Below are positions 22,301 to 34,480 of a stretch of DNA of 64,000 bases, piece by piece (the stretch's first letter is position 1; each line of letters begins with the position of its first letter). The DNA is from Raphanus sativus (taxonomy: Eukaryota; Streptophyta; Magnoliopsida; Brassicales; Brassicaceae): assembly GCF_000801105.2 (NCBI RefSeq), contig NW_026615344.1, positions 1 to 64,000 of the forward strand. Reading direction: 5' to 3'. The notes under the pieces were generated by a model. That model had not been told where the DNA came from, did not search any database, and saw only the letters and a program-made list of their open reading frames with translations. The translations under genes were made by a program, and so were the position numbers.

Positions 22301-25300
22301 CGACCATATAAATCGGGTATGAATTAAACATATTATAATATGTTGGGTATGAAATGGCCGTTTTCCCTATAGTCAGCATTGAAAAAGTCTATACAACTGC
22401 AAATGTCGATGAAATGCATTTGTTTTGGTTTGCTAAATTTATGGAATCTTAAATGGCTTTACTCGTGGGGTTACTGATTGGGTTTTTTTTAATGAATATA
22501 CATATAGTGCCAAAAACTTATAGATGGGTAACATTAATATCCCATTACATCACTTTAACATTTTTATATTTTTCAGTATTTATTTTGGTACAGTGAAATG
22601 TTGTTAGTTAATGTTGGTCTCATTGTATGAATTGCTATTATTGGAGAAGAGACATTTAAATCTATAAACTTGTCGATAACGCGATTGTTTCTAAATACTT
22701 ATGTGTAGATGCACGTAGAGCACATGTGCAGCAATGCACTAGCAATGATCAAGAACATGACTGATACCGATATAGCCAATTTCGAGCCAAAAGCTAAAGT
22801 CACCTCAAACAACCGTAAACTCAAGGAGGAGGAGACTACGGTGGCCGCAGATATTGCTAGCGTCGGAGAGTTAGACGCGGAGGGGTGGCCGACTTGGTTA
22901 TCCGCAGGAGATAGGAGGCTTCTTCAAGGGTCTACAGTGGAAGCCGATGCTACCGTGGCGGCTGATGGTAGCGGTACATTCACAAGTGTGGCAGCTGCGG
23001 TTGCCGCGGCCCCGGAGAATAGTAATAAGAGGTATGTAATACATATAAAAGCCGGAGTTTATAGAGAGAATGTGGATGTGGCCAAGAAGAAAAAGAATAT
23101 AATGTTTATGGGAGATGGTCGGACAAAAACTATTATTACCGCAAGTAGAAACGTCGTCGACGGTAGCAGCACCTTCGACTCCGCCACCGTTGGTAAGCAA
23201 TTTTAGTTATTAGTTTTTTTTTTTCTTTTGGCTCAACTACAACTTTCATTAACCAACTTTGTGAATACAAGATTTTAACCTCTAGAGATTTAGTTATTAG
23301 TTTTCTAGATAGATTACAACAGTAATTTGTTGCTCAAAAAAAAAGATTACAATAGTATTTTGTTAATTTTACACGATGCGACATTTGTTGTGGTGGAGAA
23401 ATATGCTGGGTTGAAATAGGGGTGAATGTTCGATATCCGTTCAGATTCAGATTGAGTATTTTGGATTTTTGGGTATTTCGGTATATAGATGTAAAACTCG
23501 TTCGGTATTTCTAAACTTCGGGTCGAGTTCGGATATTTTTGGTTCGGATACGATTATTTTAGGTTTGGTTCAGATATTTAGATTTTGAAAAAATAAACTA
23601 TTTTCAAATTTCTTGTATTTAAAAATATACATTTAACTTAAATGATTTTTTAATTTTTAATAGATTAAATGATTAATCTAAAAACTTATTGTATTGAAAT
23701 TTTGGATATAGTTTTTCTTAATGCACGAAACAAAAGATTTGACATGTTTCAAGTGAGTATTAATCCATAATTTTATGTATATTATCTGATTTTAAACTAT
23801 GTGTAGCATCAATATAAATATTTCGAATAAAATGAGAGAACTAAATTAGAAATATAAGAATATATATATTCAGTTATCTTTAGATATCTATTCGGGTTTG
23901 AATATTACTCATTCGATTTCTAATATCTAATTTCTCCTAACTCAATATACATTCGATATTATGTTACTTTGGTTCGAATTTTTATATTGGGTTTGGATGC
24001 GGCTTAAGATATCGGATAAAGTGCATATGCCTATGTTGAAAATAGACACATGTAGATTTTAGGGCATGGGAAATTGAAAATTCAGTTTTAAAAAAAAACA
24101 ATAAAGAAAAATGAAAAAGTAAGAGAAAAACCGATAATCGGTTCTTCATTAACTAATAATTTTTAAATTGTAAAAATATTTTGGTTTTTTTAGCCTCATG
24201 ATGCTATAAAATATCTCTAACTCATTGATATTTTCACTTCTATGATAACATTTAAAACTGAAATTGTTCCATCATACTTTTATTTTTTTCTCTATAATAA
24301 ATAGCACTATTTTTTTCTATAAATAAAGAAGGAAATAGTGATTCTCTATTTTTCACTATTGCTTTTTTATGAAGATACATTTGAGCAAATTCCAATTTTG
24401 TTATATAATTTTTCTATTTGAAAGATAAAAATATCAAAATACATCGGAGATGTCTTGGTTATATTATCCACTACAACATATAATTTCATACCCAGCATAG
24501 TACCGAGATAAAATTAAATGTGAATTTGAACTACCATCACCAAACAAACTGTTAGTTAGGTCTGAGAATCATGTGCAAGTCTCAATCCATCGGTTTTCTT
24601 GGCTTTATTTCATATGCTTTGCCAGGTCACGTTATGTGGATTGGGTTTATGGCTCCATCCACTCGTGAAGAGAGCCTTTACTTTGATAACCTCTTCTCTT
24701 TGCCACCTTTGTTTTTCTACTCTTGTTTCATTGCTCTTGACTTTTCAATCCGATCTTGTCCATTGTTTTACATTTGTCACATCATTCATAGAGTGTCAGT
24801 ACACTTAATGCAAGTACCTAAAATCCCCAAATAATATCCTTTTTAATTTAATGCACAAATCAGTTTCAATAAAAAAATCCCAAAATAATAAGATAATATA
24901 ACAATATTAAAATAATATATATCTGTAAAATATTTAAATTGTTTGAATATTTCAAAAGTTAAGAAATTTTATAAAAATATATCAAGTTTAAATTGCCTTG
25001 AGTCTCTCAAAAAGTTCAGAAACGCTTGCAGAAGTACTTTTTTTAAGCAATGCAGAAGTACTTCAAATGTCTCATTTGATATATTTTACAAAAATTTCTC
25101 AAGTTTTAAGATATTCAAAAAATTTAAATCATGTTATTTTCTTTTTTTGACAAAAATGTTATTTTTAGTAACACAAATAATAATAATGTTATGGATATTT
25201 AAATAATGTTTTTTTTTAAATAATGTTATTTACATCTTAATTTTTAACTGATGTTTTCTATGGATACTTGCACTAATGGCACTTATGATATACACTCAAG

Positions 25301-26147
25301 TCTGCATGACCTTTTTTATATTCTAAAATATTTTATAAGAAAATAAAAGCGTATATCCGTTAAACTAAAGTGAGATTCCCGCTAAACAAGCATGCGTCTT
25401 TTCTAAAGCTAATGATATCGCTAAACTAATTGATGTTTTCTTTTATGGAACCTAGCTGCCGTCGGTGAAAGATTTTTAGCGCGTGACATCACTTTCCAAA
25501 ACACAGCAGGGCCGTCGAAGGAACAAGCGGTGGCTCTACGTGTCGGTTCTGACTTCTCCGCTTTCTACCAATGCGACATGCTAGCTTACCAAGACACCCT
25601 CTACGTCCACTCTAACCGTCAGTTCTTCGTCAACTGTTTCATTGCCGGAAGTGTCGACTTCATATTTGGAAACGCTGCCGTTGTTTTCCAAGACTGCGAT
25701 ATCCACGCCCGTCGACCAAACTCAGGACAGAAAAACATGGTCACTGCCCAAGGACGGACTGATCCTAACCAAAACACCGGAATAGTTATCCAGAATTGTC
25801 GGATTGGTGCCACGTCAGATTTACTGTCTGTGAAAAATAATTTTCCGACGTATCTTGGTCGGCCGTGGAAGGAGTATTCGCACACGGTGATAATGCAGTC
25901 GGATATCTCTGACGTGATCCGACCAGAAGGGTGGTTCGAATGGGACAAAACTTTCGCATTGGACACTCTGACATACAGAGAGTATGTGAACACGGGAGCA
26001 GGAGCTGGAACTCGAGATAGAGTGAAGTGGAAAGGCTTTAAGGTAATAACAAATGCTGCTGAAGCTGAGCCATATACGGCCGGTCAGTTTATTGGTGGTG
26101 GAAGCTGGTTAACTTCGACCGGTTTCCCTTTCTCGCTTGGTCTTTGA
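19397..26147 (+). CDS. PME3: Pectinesterase 3 (PMEI-PME precursor), 592 aa, three exons
   Basis: Exons 19397-19999, 22709-23192 and 25456-26147, all with GT...AG introns; the spliced frame is 592 codons, the length of Arabidopsis PME3. The start MALSIKELFSKYNF matches the family; the upstream in-frame ATG at 19328 lies in the leader. Order: a membrane anchor (LVLLSAAVALLLVTAVVGIA, residues 21-40), a PME-inhibitor pro-domain with its cysteines (ACSSTRYPELC, DCLETID, ETCLDGF), the processing site DRRLL, then the catalytic beta-helix. Catalytic motifs GVYREN, QAVALR, QDTLY, DFIFG and LGRPW are all present. It removes methyl groups from cell-wall homogalacturonan. Both introns are enlarged by transposons. 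Confidence 0.95.
20269..20943 (+). mobile_element. Foldback element in PME3 intron 1
   Basis: The ends GGAAAATTCCATAAAAATAC and their reverse complement pair over more than 100 bases (CCCGAACTAAATTTTGTTAAG on one side, CTTAACAAAATTTAGTTCGGG on the other). It is flanked by an A-rich TAAAAAAA repeat. The other arm lacks it (near 50305). Confidence 0.85.
21171..22367 (+). mobile_element. MULE-like foldback element in PME3 intron 1, 9-bp target repeat
   Basis: 1197 bp. The target repeat TATAGTCAG is at 21162-21170 and 22368-22376. The terminal inverted repeats start GGGAAAACGGYCATTTCATA and extend over 200 bases. The other arm has the empty site with one TATAGTCAG copy near 50080. No transposase. 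Confidence 0.92.
23193..25455 (+). other. PME3 intron 2
   Basis: 2263 bases, GTAAGC...CTAG. It holds a 71-bp retroposon stub (23218-23288) and a repeat shared by both arms at about 23405-24045, with ends AGGGGTGAATGTTCGATATCC and ATATCGGATAAAGTGCATAT. The left half is shared with the right arm; the rest lies opposite the N gap. Confidence 0.75.
23218..23288 (-). mobile_element. Short 5'-truncated retroposon stub
   Basis: A T-run followed by about 60 bases, flanked by direct repeats of TTTAGTTATTAGTTTT (23202-23217 and 23289-23304). The right arm has one copy of the repeat and no insert (near 45245). The poly-A side faces the minus strand, as for a LINE-type 3' fragment. Confidence 0.75.
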
Positions 26148-26339
26148 GATGTTATTGTTGTTTATTCCTACATGTTGTTGTTGGTCGAATAATTATTGAT
26201 TTAATAAATAAATCATAATGTTGTTTGTTTCCTTGCGTTATGTATTCTTCAATTTTGTCTAGGACTCTAGATCGTAGTATTGGAAACGAGATAAGAGAAT
26301 GGGAAATTTTGGGCCTTCAGAATATGGAATTGTGAGATA
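26148..26339. other. PME3 3' flank
   Basis: Short AT-rich trailer with AATAAATAAATCATAATG near 26200 as a likely polyadenylation region. Confidence 0.45.
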
Positions 26340-26355
26340 AGAGATGTTGCATGTT

Positions 26356-26572
26356 AACCATGTGTTAGTGGCCGAACGGTAACGGTCGTCCTGCAAAGTC
26401 CACCATTCAAGGGGACGCGGGTACGAATGTCGGCCATATCGAATGTCACAGCATGGCCACGGAGTGCTTTACGCCACTTAAAGGTATCAGCAAAGGCTGG
26501 CTCCGGGCCTAGGGTGATTACGGGCCTTCGGGCCTTGAACATCCTAGTTTAAAAAAAAAAAAAAAAAAAAAA
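26356..26572 (+). mobile_element. SINE with poly-A tail and 16-bp target repeat
   Basis: A tRNA-like head with TAGTGGCCGAACGG (A box, about 26366) and GGTACGAATGTC (B-box-like, about 26419), a body ending in CGGGCCTTCGGGCCTTGAAC, and a run of over 20 A. The target repeat AGAGATGTTGCATGTT is at 26340-26355 and 26573-26588. GC content is far above the flanks. Confidence 0.9.
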
Positions 26573-26727
26573 AGAGATGTTGCATGTTGATAATGGTGAT
26601 GATTTATGTTCGTGATTTAAAAAAAAACATGTACGTGTTCTCTTATAACTTTTTCTCTCGGGACAAATCTCTTAAAACTTTCACTTTTTTGTTGTCAACG
26701 AAACTTTTATGAGAAATTAGGTTCTAT

Positions 26728-28442
26728 ATACACCAAAAAAACCAATATTTGCAAAATACCCTAACACTGATTTTGACACTCTTGATATTTTTATAATACA
26801 GAAGTGCCTCTGCCCAAACTATCTCATTTACCTTCTCTCTCTTGTCTCTTACACTGATTTTGACACTCTTGATATTTTTATAATACAGAAGTGCCTCTGC
26901 CCAAACTATCTCATTTACCTTCTCTCTCTTATCTCTTCCTATTATTTTCTTGCCCATCTTTTTTTCTCTCTTTTTTGTATTTCCGTAAGATCACTAAACA
27001 CATTCTTTCCTATTAATTTACAAATATTTTTTCCTTGTCTTTTCTATTTTCAAAGATGTGAATCAGTCACAGGTACATATATTTCGATTATTATAGAGTA
27101 TGAATCTGCAAAGTATTTTTCTCACTTGAGTTCTTCTAATCCAATCTCTCTCTCTTTTTTTACTCAATCTCAACCATAATATGAATGTTCTAAGCGATTC
27201 TGTTATCTATACATGTCAGATCTCTTCGATTCACGCACTGGTAAAAGCACATAGTCGTATTGATTGGCTGTATAATAAAAGAATAGTGAGTTTTTCCAAC
27301 ATTGATGAAACCTGAATTTTATATTTTTAGTTATAAGTGTTTGTAGTCGAGATTCATTAAGTTAACTGGTAGTTTTTTGATTAGATGCTACAAATCAAGT
27401 ATTTACTTGTGAGCATATGCATGTTTGGTTAATTGTTATTAAACTAGTAGATGTCGACATTTTTCACAAATATATCATCATTAGTTGATAAATGTTTACT
27501 TAGCTGTTATAAAACAGCTTGATAGCCTTTTAAAATGGTTTGTAAAATGTTTAAAATAGTTTGTGTTTACTGATAAATAGTTTGTTAAATGCTATGAAAT
27601 AAGTTAGTATATTAACAAGTCATATAACAGTTTACATTTTTATATAATATTTTGTTATTAACTGATACATATTTGGTTAATTGTTACAAAACTTGTTATC
27701 GTTTTTAATATTGGTTAGCAAAATGATTAAACTAGCTATTGTTAACTAATATATATTTTATTAGAAGTTACAAAGTATGTTATTGTGTTAACTAATTCAT
27801 TATCTCTTCAACTAGTATAGTTTAGCGGGTAACAATTATTGTAGCATATATAATCTAACATTGTAGTATATATGGTAAATAATATATTAGATTTGAGTCA
27901 TTATTTTTGTTCATATATTTTTCTATTGAACAAGTTATCAACTAACAATTTCTATAACATGTAATGTTACAGCTTAGCTTAAACTTACTTTATTAACATA
28001 CTAATAATTTTTTTTTTATGTACTGTTTTTCTCTCTCCTCTTAACTAATTGCAGCTAAAGCCATAAAATCCTAAAACCAGCAATCCTTTTGGAATGTTTG
28101 GCTTTTTTGAATCTAATATTCACTTGCGGATGCACCAAAATTGACGTTATTGATGTTACGATGACGAAGATGTAATATCGAAAAAATAGAGTTGGTGATG
28201 ATTTGGAGATTGAAGAAGAAGATCAATTGATTTGGAAAAATCTTTAGTTTTAATAAATGTTGAAAAAAATAGAAGGAAAAATGATAAATGAGAGATATTT
28301 GAATTTGGGCAAGAAAGAGAAACAAGATTGAAAATTTCAGGTAGGGGCAAAACGGGAAAAATGAACACAAATGTCTACAGTGGAAATGAGTTTTTTATGG
28401 TTTAGGGTAGTTTCCCAATTTCAGTGTGATTTGGGTATATTT
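26728..28442. mobile_element. Possible TIR element
   Basis: The sequence near 26730-26765 (TATACACCAAAAAAACCAAT, ending ATACCCTAA) resembles the reverse complement of 28400-28442 (TATACCCAAATCACACTGAA, ending TACCCTAA). The interior is AT-rich with many TAGTTTGTTA-like words. No target repeat recognised, so this is tentative. Confidence 0.35.
26764..26937. repeat. 87-bp tandem duplication
   Basis: Two nearly identical units starting ACACTGATTTTGACACTCTT at 26764 and 26851. Confidence 0.92.
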
Positions 28443-28554
28443 ATCCACTTGTCTCAACTTTTATTCTTCATATATTTGTTTATCTTCATAATGTCATTAT
28501 ACAGTGTTCTATAAAACAGATGAAACTATCTTGCTATACATGCATCAATACTAT

Positions 28555-31500
28555 TAAAACAGAAGGCCCTTTTTCGAGGTGCCCTCCTGTTTCAGTATTA
28601 TTTACCATTCTATACCACTAGCTTTTTTATGCTATAATTTTTATTAAATGTTTTTGTTATTATTCTTTTATTTTAATTACAGATAACATCTCCTGATTTC
28701 GTATGATCTTTTTACGATTCTTTTGTTAATTAACCATGTACAATTATACTTTTAATATATCTTTGTTATCGTGCATATACAAACTAAGCGTTTTAAACCA
28801 TCTTCAATTGCTATAATACTCTTTTTCATTGCTTAAACACTATATGCACGAAAAAAATATTGTACATATAAATTTAGATCATCAAGTTCCATCTACGATT
28901 CTTTGCAAACTTCAACATTACAACTATACATTATTCCATATCAATATTACAACCATTCATTCAAGCAAAAAAAAAATATTTCAACCGTTCATAGCTTCCA
29001 CCACACATGATGCTCCACTGAAAATAATTAATATCTAAACATAACACTGTTCATATTCCTGTTTATATGGGATACCAACGAACCCCTAAATCCCAAATAA
29101 TTTTTTAATTCATTAATTTATTTATTAATATTAAAAAGTGTTAATCATACAAATAACATCTCGGTTTAAAAGCAGCATCAATGGAATAAACATATATACA
29201 AAATATCCATATCTTGAGAAATTAACGGTATAGATTTCCTCTTCACTTATATATACAAAATATCCAAATCATTGTATTTTAAATATTTTCATATTCAATA
29301 ATTAAAAAAATCTCAGTATACGTAATCAAAACCAAAAAAAAAATCGGCAACAAAACTAACTCATTTTGAGGAAGTGTAGATTTACATAACAATAGGGAAT
29401 ATACTAAAGCATAAATACCCGACCAATCATTATACTTGCAATCTTCAACATACCAATAAGAAAAAATCAAAACAAGAAATTGCTGAGATATTATTAACTC
29501 AAATATCTATTATAAAATACTGAAAATTGATTTTTCTATTAATTGAGAAAAATTGATTGTCAAGATATGTTATTTTACATAACTGACGGCCTATATTCTC
29601 TAACTATATTCAATAAGAAATCCTAAATCAAATATCTTTACTTTTCTTATATATACTACGTTTTAACCTCAAAGCAAGCACAATTTTCTCACAATGTATT
29701 CCAAGCCAAAAATGGTTTACCCTGATGAGATTAGGCCATGGAAGCTGCACTGGTTGATCGAAACCAAAGTGATTCACACCTGAAACCATCAAATGTCGGG
29801 TTTGGTGAGAGTTTGGGAATCGTACTAGCAGACAAAAGGTAACAAAACTGCAAGCTACTCATAAATATATTATTGTATGCAAACGACTCAAAACATGATT
29901 AATATTTCTGCTAATAAGTTTAGATGGTATTTAGTAAAACACTTAACTTCCAGCTGAATGGTTGTAGTCCATAGACTGGATGACATAATCTGTAATTCCT
30001 GAAAATGGTCACACTATAATGGTCAATGTGTGTGTTTTGAATACTTATAAAATACAATCTATATTATATATAGTAAATAATTGAACAAGGACAATTTAAA
30101 ATATTTTAATTAAAAAATGAACTGTAATTATTTTTACCTTTATCAATGTTTATTAATATAGTCACTCTTCATTTGTAGAGATGTTTGTGGACTCCTATTG
30201 GCAGACCTAGCGATAAAAAAACAGTAAGAATAATTAGGGGAAAAGATTTTTAGAAGAAATTACTATGAAATTAAGAAACATTACTTTTATCCAAATTTAG
30301 TTTTATAAAAAATAAAATATTATGTATGTTACAATAAATTTAAAATAATCATGTATTGTACATGAATCTATAATTTTATAATTATTAATATTTAAAATTA
30401 TACCTTTCGTATATTTGGGTCCAGATGAATTTGTACCCAATAAAATTTGAAGATGAAATTATTTACTTTGAAGTTATCGCAAGAAGTTTCCATCTCATTG
30501 GAATAAGAAAGAAAGTAATCCGATCCAACATGCAAAACAGATAAAAAGAAGAAAGGTTAGATCTGAGAAATGTTTATTCTGAGTACGAAATGTTCAAACA
30601 TAACGAGCAAGCTATGTTAGATCAATAATATAAAGTATGGTACATTGGATTTACCTTTAAGGATAAGATTGAGTCATTCTGTCGGAGATTGCCATCTTCT
30701 TTTCTCTACCAAAGAGTTACCGAGGGTTGAGATCGAAAAATGAAGGATTGCTTTTGTCGGAATGTATCTGGAACAAAACAATCAAATATTAGACGGTTCA
30801 TTTAATAAGTTATCGCCCATATTTTTAATAAACAAAATATCAAGATGCCCAAACACAAAAACCCTAACGTATATTATGATAAATAAAAGATGTGAATATT
30901 TTTCTAAAGAAAAAATAATTAATTTTATTAATTACTTAATTAAAATTATCTACATTTTTATACATATGATACCAAATAACTATTAAATACTAAACAAAAA
31001 AGGGATAACAGGTTTCGACATGAAATATTTACAAAATGCAAAACCCTATCAATACTATTAAAACAGCGGTATGACTGATTGATAAAATGTTGTGTCCACA
31101 TTAAAAATATAGCTGCATCTATAACTGAATGACATTAAATATAACTGCATCTAAAATATAACTGAACAACATTAAATATAACTAAATATAACTGCATTTG
31201 AAAAACGTACGTAACCACTTTCTTTTTAAAAAAAACTTAACCACCTTCTTTTTAAAAAAAACTTAACCACCTTCTATAGCCATTTATAAACTCCTATTTT
31301 ATGGGCTATGTATAAATCAACAAACAACAAATATCGAACTTATATTTGGTACATAAATATACTAAACTTAAATTTATGATCTACAAAGTATATTTTTGGA
31401 AGTAAATTTAAGATTACTAAAACTATTTAAGTTGATATTATTATGGAATTATTATTTATAAAAATATATACTCACAAAGAGAGCAGTTATAGTCAATATC

Positions 31501-32937
31501 GGACCTCACCAGTCATTCATACATAGTGTTCTTCGCTTAATTGTTACTCTAGACAGTGAAAATGACGGATTTTAGTTTAACAAGTTTTAAATAGGTTAAT
31601 TGATTAAAATTATTTATTAAATGTGAATATACTTAAAGTTAGTGAATAACATATTAACCCATTTGTATATATATATATATATATTAACAAAATACTAGAT
31701 TTTGATCCGTCCTTAAAGGACGGGTATTTTTTTTTACATTTAAAAAAAAAATTCATATTTGTGTTTCTAAATCATATTCGTGTTTTTTTGTTATCATATT
31801 TGTGTAAAATATTTTCTTAAATAATTAATAATAGGTTTTAATCTATTGTATTAAAATATGAACATGACCTATTGATATGAGATATCTTCATGATTCTTAT
31901 CAAACCGGGATGAACCACGATCTAAGAAGCTTTATTTGGAACCATTAATCAGTGGAGAATAACCAGGAAGTTGAATAAATCTCATAAGTGTTGTGAGCAA
32001 GAAGATATCCCACCTTCTATCCATATGATTCCAGATTAGCCTGTTCGGACATATGCCATTATCTTCATGATTCTTATCAAAACAGGATTAACCACGATCT
32101 AAGAAGCTTTATTTGGAACCACTAATCAGTGGAGAATAACCAGGAAGTTGAATAAATCTCATAGAAGTTGTGAGTAAGAAGATATCCCACTTTTTTTCCA
32201 GTAGTGTGGTCTAACTATTTTAATATAACTATTAAATTCTTTTAATAGTCATTTAATAAAAATATAATACAAAGAAAAACACAAATATAACTAAAAACAC
32301 ATATATAAAAATTAATTTTCTAAAACATAAAACAAAAAATATATCAATCCTTAATTAAAAAAATTTAAAATGTAAAACAAAAAATAAACATACCCTTTTA
32401 AAGGCGGGTCAGAATTTAATAATTGTATTAAAATAATTTGACTACATTTATATCAATAGTCATGTTGTTTTTTTAATAGAATAGCTATTAAAAATTATTT
32501 TCTTAAGACATTTTTCAAAAAAAAAAATTGAGTTTTCGGTGCGGGTTAGATTTGATATTGGTTGTTGGATATAACACTTTAAAACTGTTCGACTATATAG
32601 GTCAAGTCTAATAGAGTACGAAACTTTGATTTTCGAGTCGATTCTGAATCGGGGTTTTAGGTACAAAATATTCTTGACTAATTATATTAGGAAACTATTA
32701 TAAATATAATATGTTGCAAACTTTAAGAATAAAGTTTAAAATAATCTCTATTATGCATATAGCACAAATGTATAGTTATACAATTTGGCATATTTAATAT
32801 ATTTACCAAACTTTACTAAATTAAATTAATATTAAACGTAAATATGATTAAAAATAACACAAATATAAAAATTAATTTTTTAAAAAAGGTAAAACAAAAA
32901 ATATACCCGCCCTCTCGAAGGGCGGGTCAGAATCTAG
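28555..32937 (+). mobile_element. Helitron cluster with two 5' ends and two 3' ends
   Basis: Two plus-strand starts, TCAATACTATTAAAACAGAAG (28555) and TCAATACTATTAAAACAGCGG (31049), precede one good plus-strand end at 32934-32937: CTAG with the hairpin ACCCGCCCTCTCGAAGGGCGGGT at 32905-32927. A minus-strand 3' end (CTAG 31695-31698 with CCCGTCC/GGACGG hairpin) and a degenerate plus-strand end near 32395 lie inside. There is no Rep/helicase frame, so all are non-autonomous. Which start pairs with which end cannot be decided here. Confidence 0.65.
31883..32194. repeat. 177-bp tandem duplication
   Basis: A block starting TATCTTCATGATTCTTATCA occurs at 31883 and again at 32060 and continues through GAAGATATCCCAC in both. 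The copies differ at several positions. It lies inside the Helitron cluster. Confidence 0.88.
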
Positions 32938-34480
32938 TACTATATTATAAAGTACCGATTCCAGTGATCCCAAAACCTCCTATATACCTGCCTCGGCATC
33001 TTTAAGCATTTGCAAAATTAATGATTTTTCATGACGGAAGATATAAATTCCATCTTTTTAGCAACGAGATATAAATACCAGTAAGTGTGAATTTACTTAA
33101 TTTATTTCGTATTTTGAGTGGATCATCGAATGCTAGCATAGACATTAGAGTCTAGAACCTGTTTAATAGTCAATTAACAAAACTTGTTAGTAGTCCGACT
33201 CATGGTCATGGATTTGTTGGTTACCCGATTCGTTTAAATGAGTCAAGCCTTCAGGACCTGAGAGAAGACACTAATTTGTCAATAACAAAAAAAGAGGCAA
33301 AATTAGTTTTTTAGAGAGATGGGAAGAAAAAAGAAGTAGAGAGAGATAGGAAGAAAAAAGAAGAAGAGAGAGGCAAGGGTTATTTAGTTAATGAGTTTTG
33401 GATTTTTAGGGTTAATGGGTGCAATTTCCCTAATTACATTCGAACTCGCTTTCTGATGATTAAGCCTCATTTTTCTGGCATCATTCTGTTTGTTTCCATC
33501 TCTTATCAAACAGCTGTTTGTTTCCAATTTTATGGAGAATATCCGTAATAACAACTTTTATAATTCATATATTGACTTTCTAAACCATGAAATCACACAT
33601 TCGAATCGCAGACAAAATGCACCCTCCAATAAAGGAAAATTGAATCATGTAGAGGACAAATTAACCAATCAACCTCCCTACAACTAAATATTCTTTGAAC
33701 ACGATATTTCAGTAAATGGTATATATATATAGAAGTCAGACAGCAAAACTTGTGTAGTATAATGCAAGAAGCTGATCCCAAAATTAATGTAAAATCAACA
33801 CAATATCTCATTAACTATATACTATTCAGTTATTATCCCAAACATTTAAAGTTTCCATATAGTAAAAATACTAAAATGAGTAAGACTTAATAACAAATAT
33901 TAGACTAGATCCTTAAATAAAATCATGACATAAACACAATCATTCATTAAAATGTTCAATAAAAAAAGCAAAATATTGTGAAGACATTTCCCCAATGAAA
34001 TCCAAATCACATGATAAATAACCACAAATAATCAATAGACATCGATAAAGAAACAGAAATAGGTCATTAGACTTTGAAGTATGAAAAACTTGTTTTAATT
34101 GAGCATTCAATTCAATATTAGAACCTTTCTCATACAATAATACCGATCGACCAATATGGTACATATGTTCTACATAGTACATTGACCTTTCTCCTATTCT
34201 GCCAGCTTTGGTTGAATATTTTGCATTCAATATACAATATTCAATAAGGATATGGTACATAACGAAGAAGGAAACTATCTAACGAAGATAGATTAGAATT
34301 AATTAGTGACAGCATACCATGAATCATCATTTCCTTAAAAAGAATTTGCGTGTAGAGTAAAAAGAAATATTCACATTCAACTACTAATATAAAGCCGCAT
34401 GATCACTTAGTCAAAAGCAAAACCTCTTGTGGTTCGATTAAACACACACAAAAAGAAAAAATCCAAACCCCTAGAAACGT
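32938..34480. other. Intergenic upstream of the second pectinesterase
   Basis: Starts TACTATATTATAAAGTACCG right after a Helitron end, which resembles the usual Helitron start TCTACTATTATAAAG; an end for it was not found. Purine-rich GAAGAAAAAAGAAG repeats occur at 33310-33375. No gene supported. Confidence 0.45.

Larger units (their letters stand above)
20000..22708 (+). other. PME3 intron 1, carrying two private foldback elements
   Basis: 2709 bases. It starts GTACGT and ends TGTGTAG. The insertions at 20269-20943 and 21171-22367 are absent from the other copy, whose intron instead holds a 4 kb Helitron. Confidence 0.85.
7815..24922 (+). repeat. Left arm of giant inverted repeat (about 17.1 kb)
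   Basis: Matches the reverse complement of 43618-62269 from the retrotransposon edge to PME3 intron 2. I checked the match at both ends and at many anchor points between (DVL gene, RING gene, PME3 exons 1 and 2, intergenic blocks). The match is interrupted only by insertions private to one arm, and by small changes. A precise identity value needs an alignment. Confidence 0.93.

Noticed and set aside
24571..24834. 87-codon frame kept in both arms (also 43650-43913)
   Set aside because: It lies in PME3 intron 2; the few differences between copies are mostly residue-changing (R/L, I/S, V/I), and an overlapping frame is equally open. It is kept only because the duplication or allele split is recent.
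29690..30760. Possible captured gene fragment in the Helitron cluster (29694 ATG region)
   Set aside because: A short open stretch of about 30 codons without a recognisable domain or splice structure; not enough to call.
33940..34260. 106-codon minus-strand frame upstream of the pectinesterase
   Set aside because: AT-rich, no recognisable domain, no conserved counterpart visible; chance frame.
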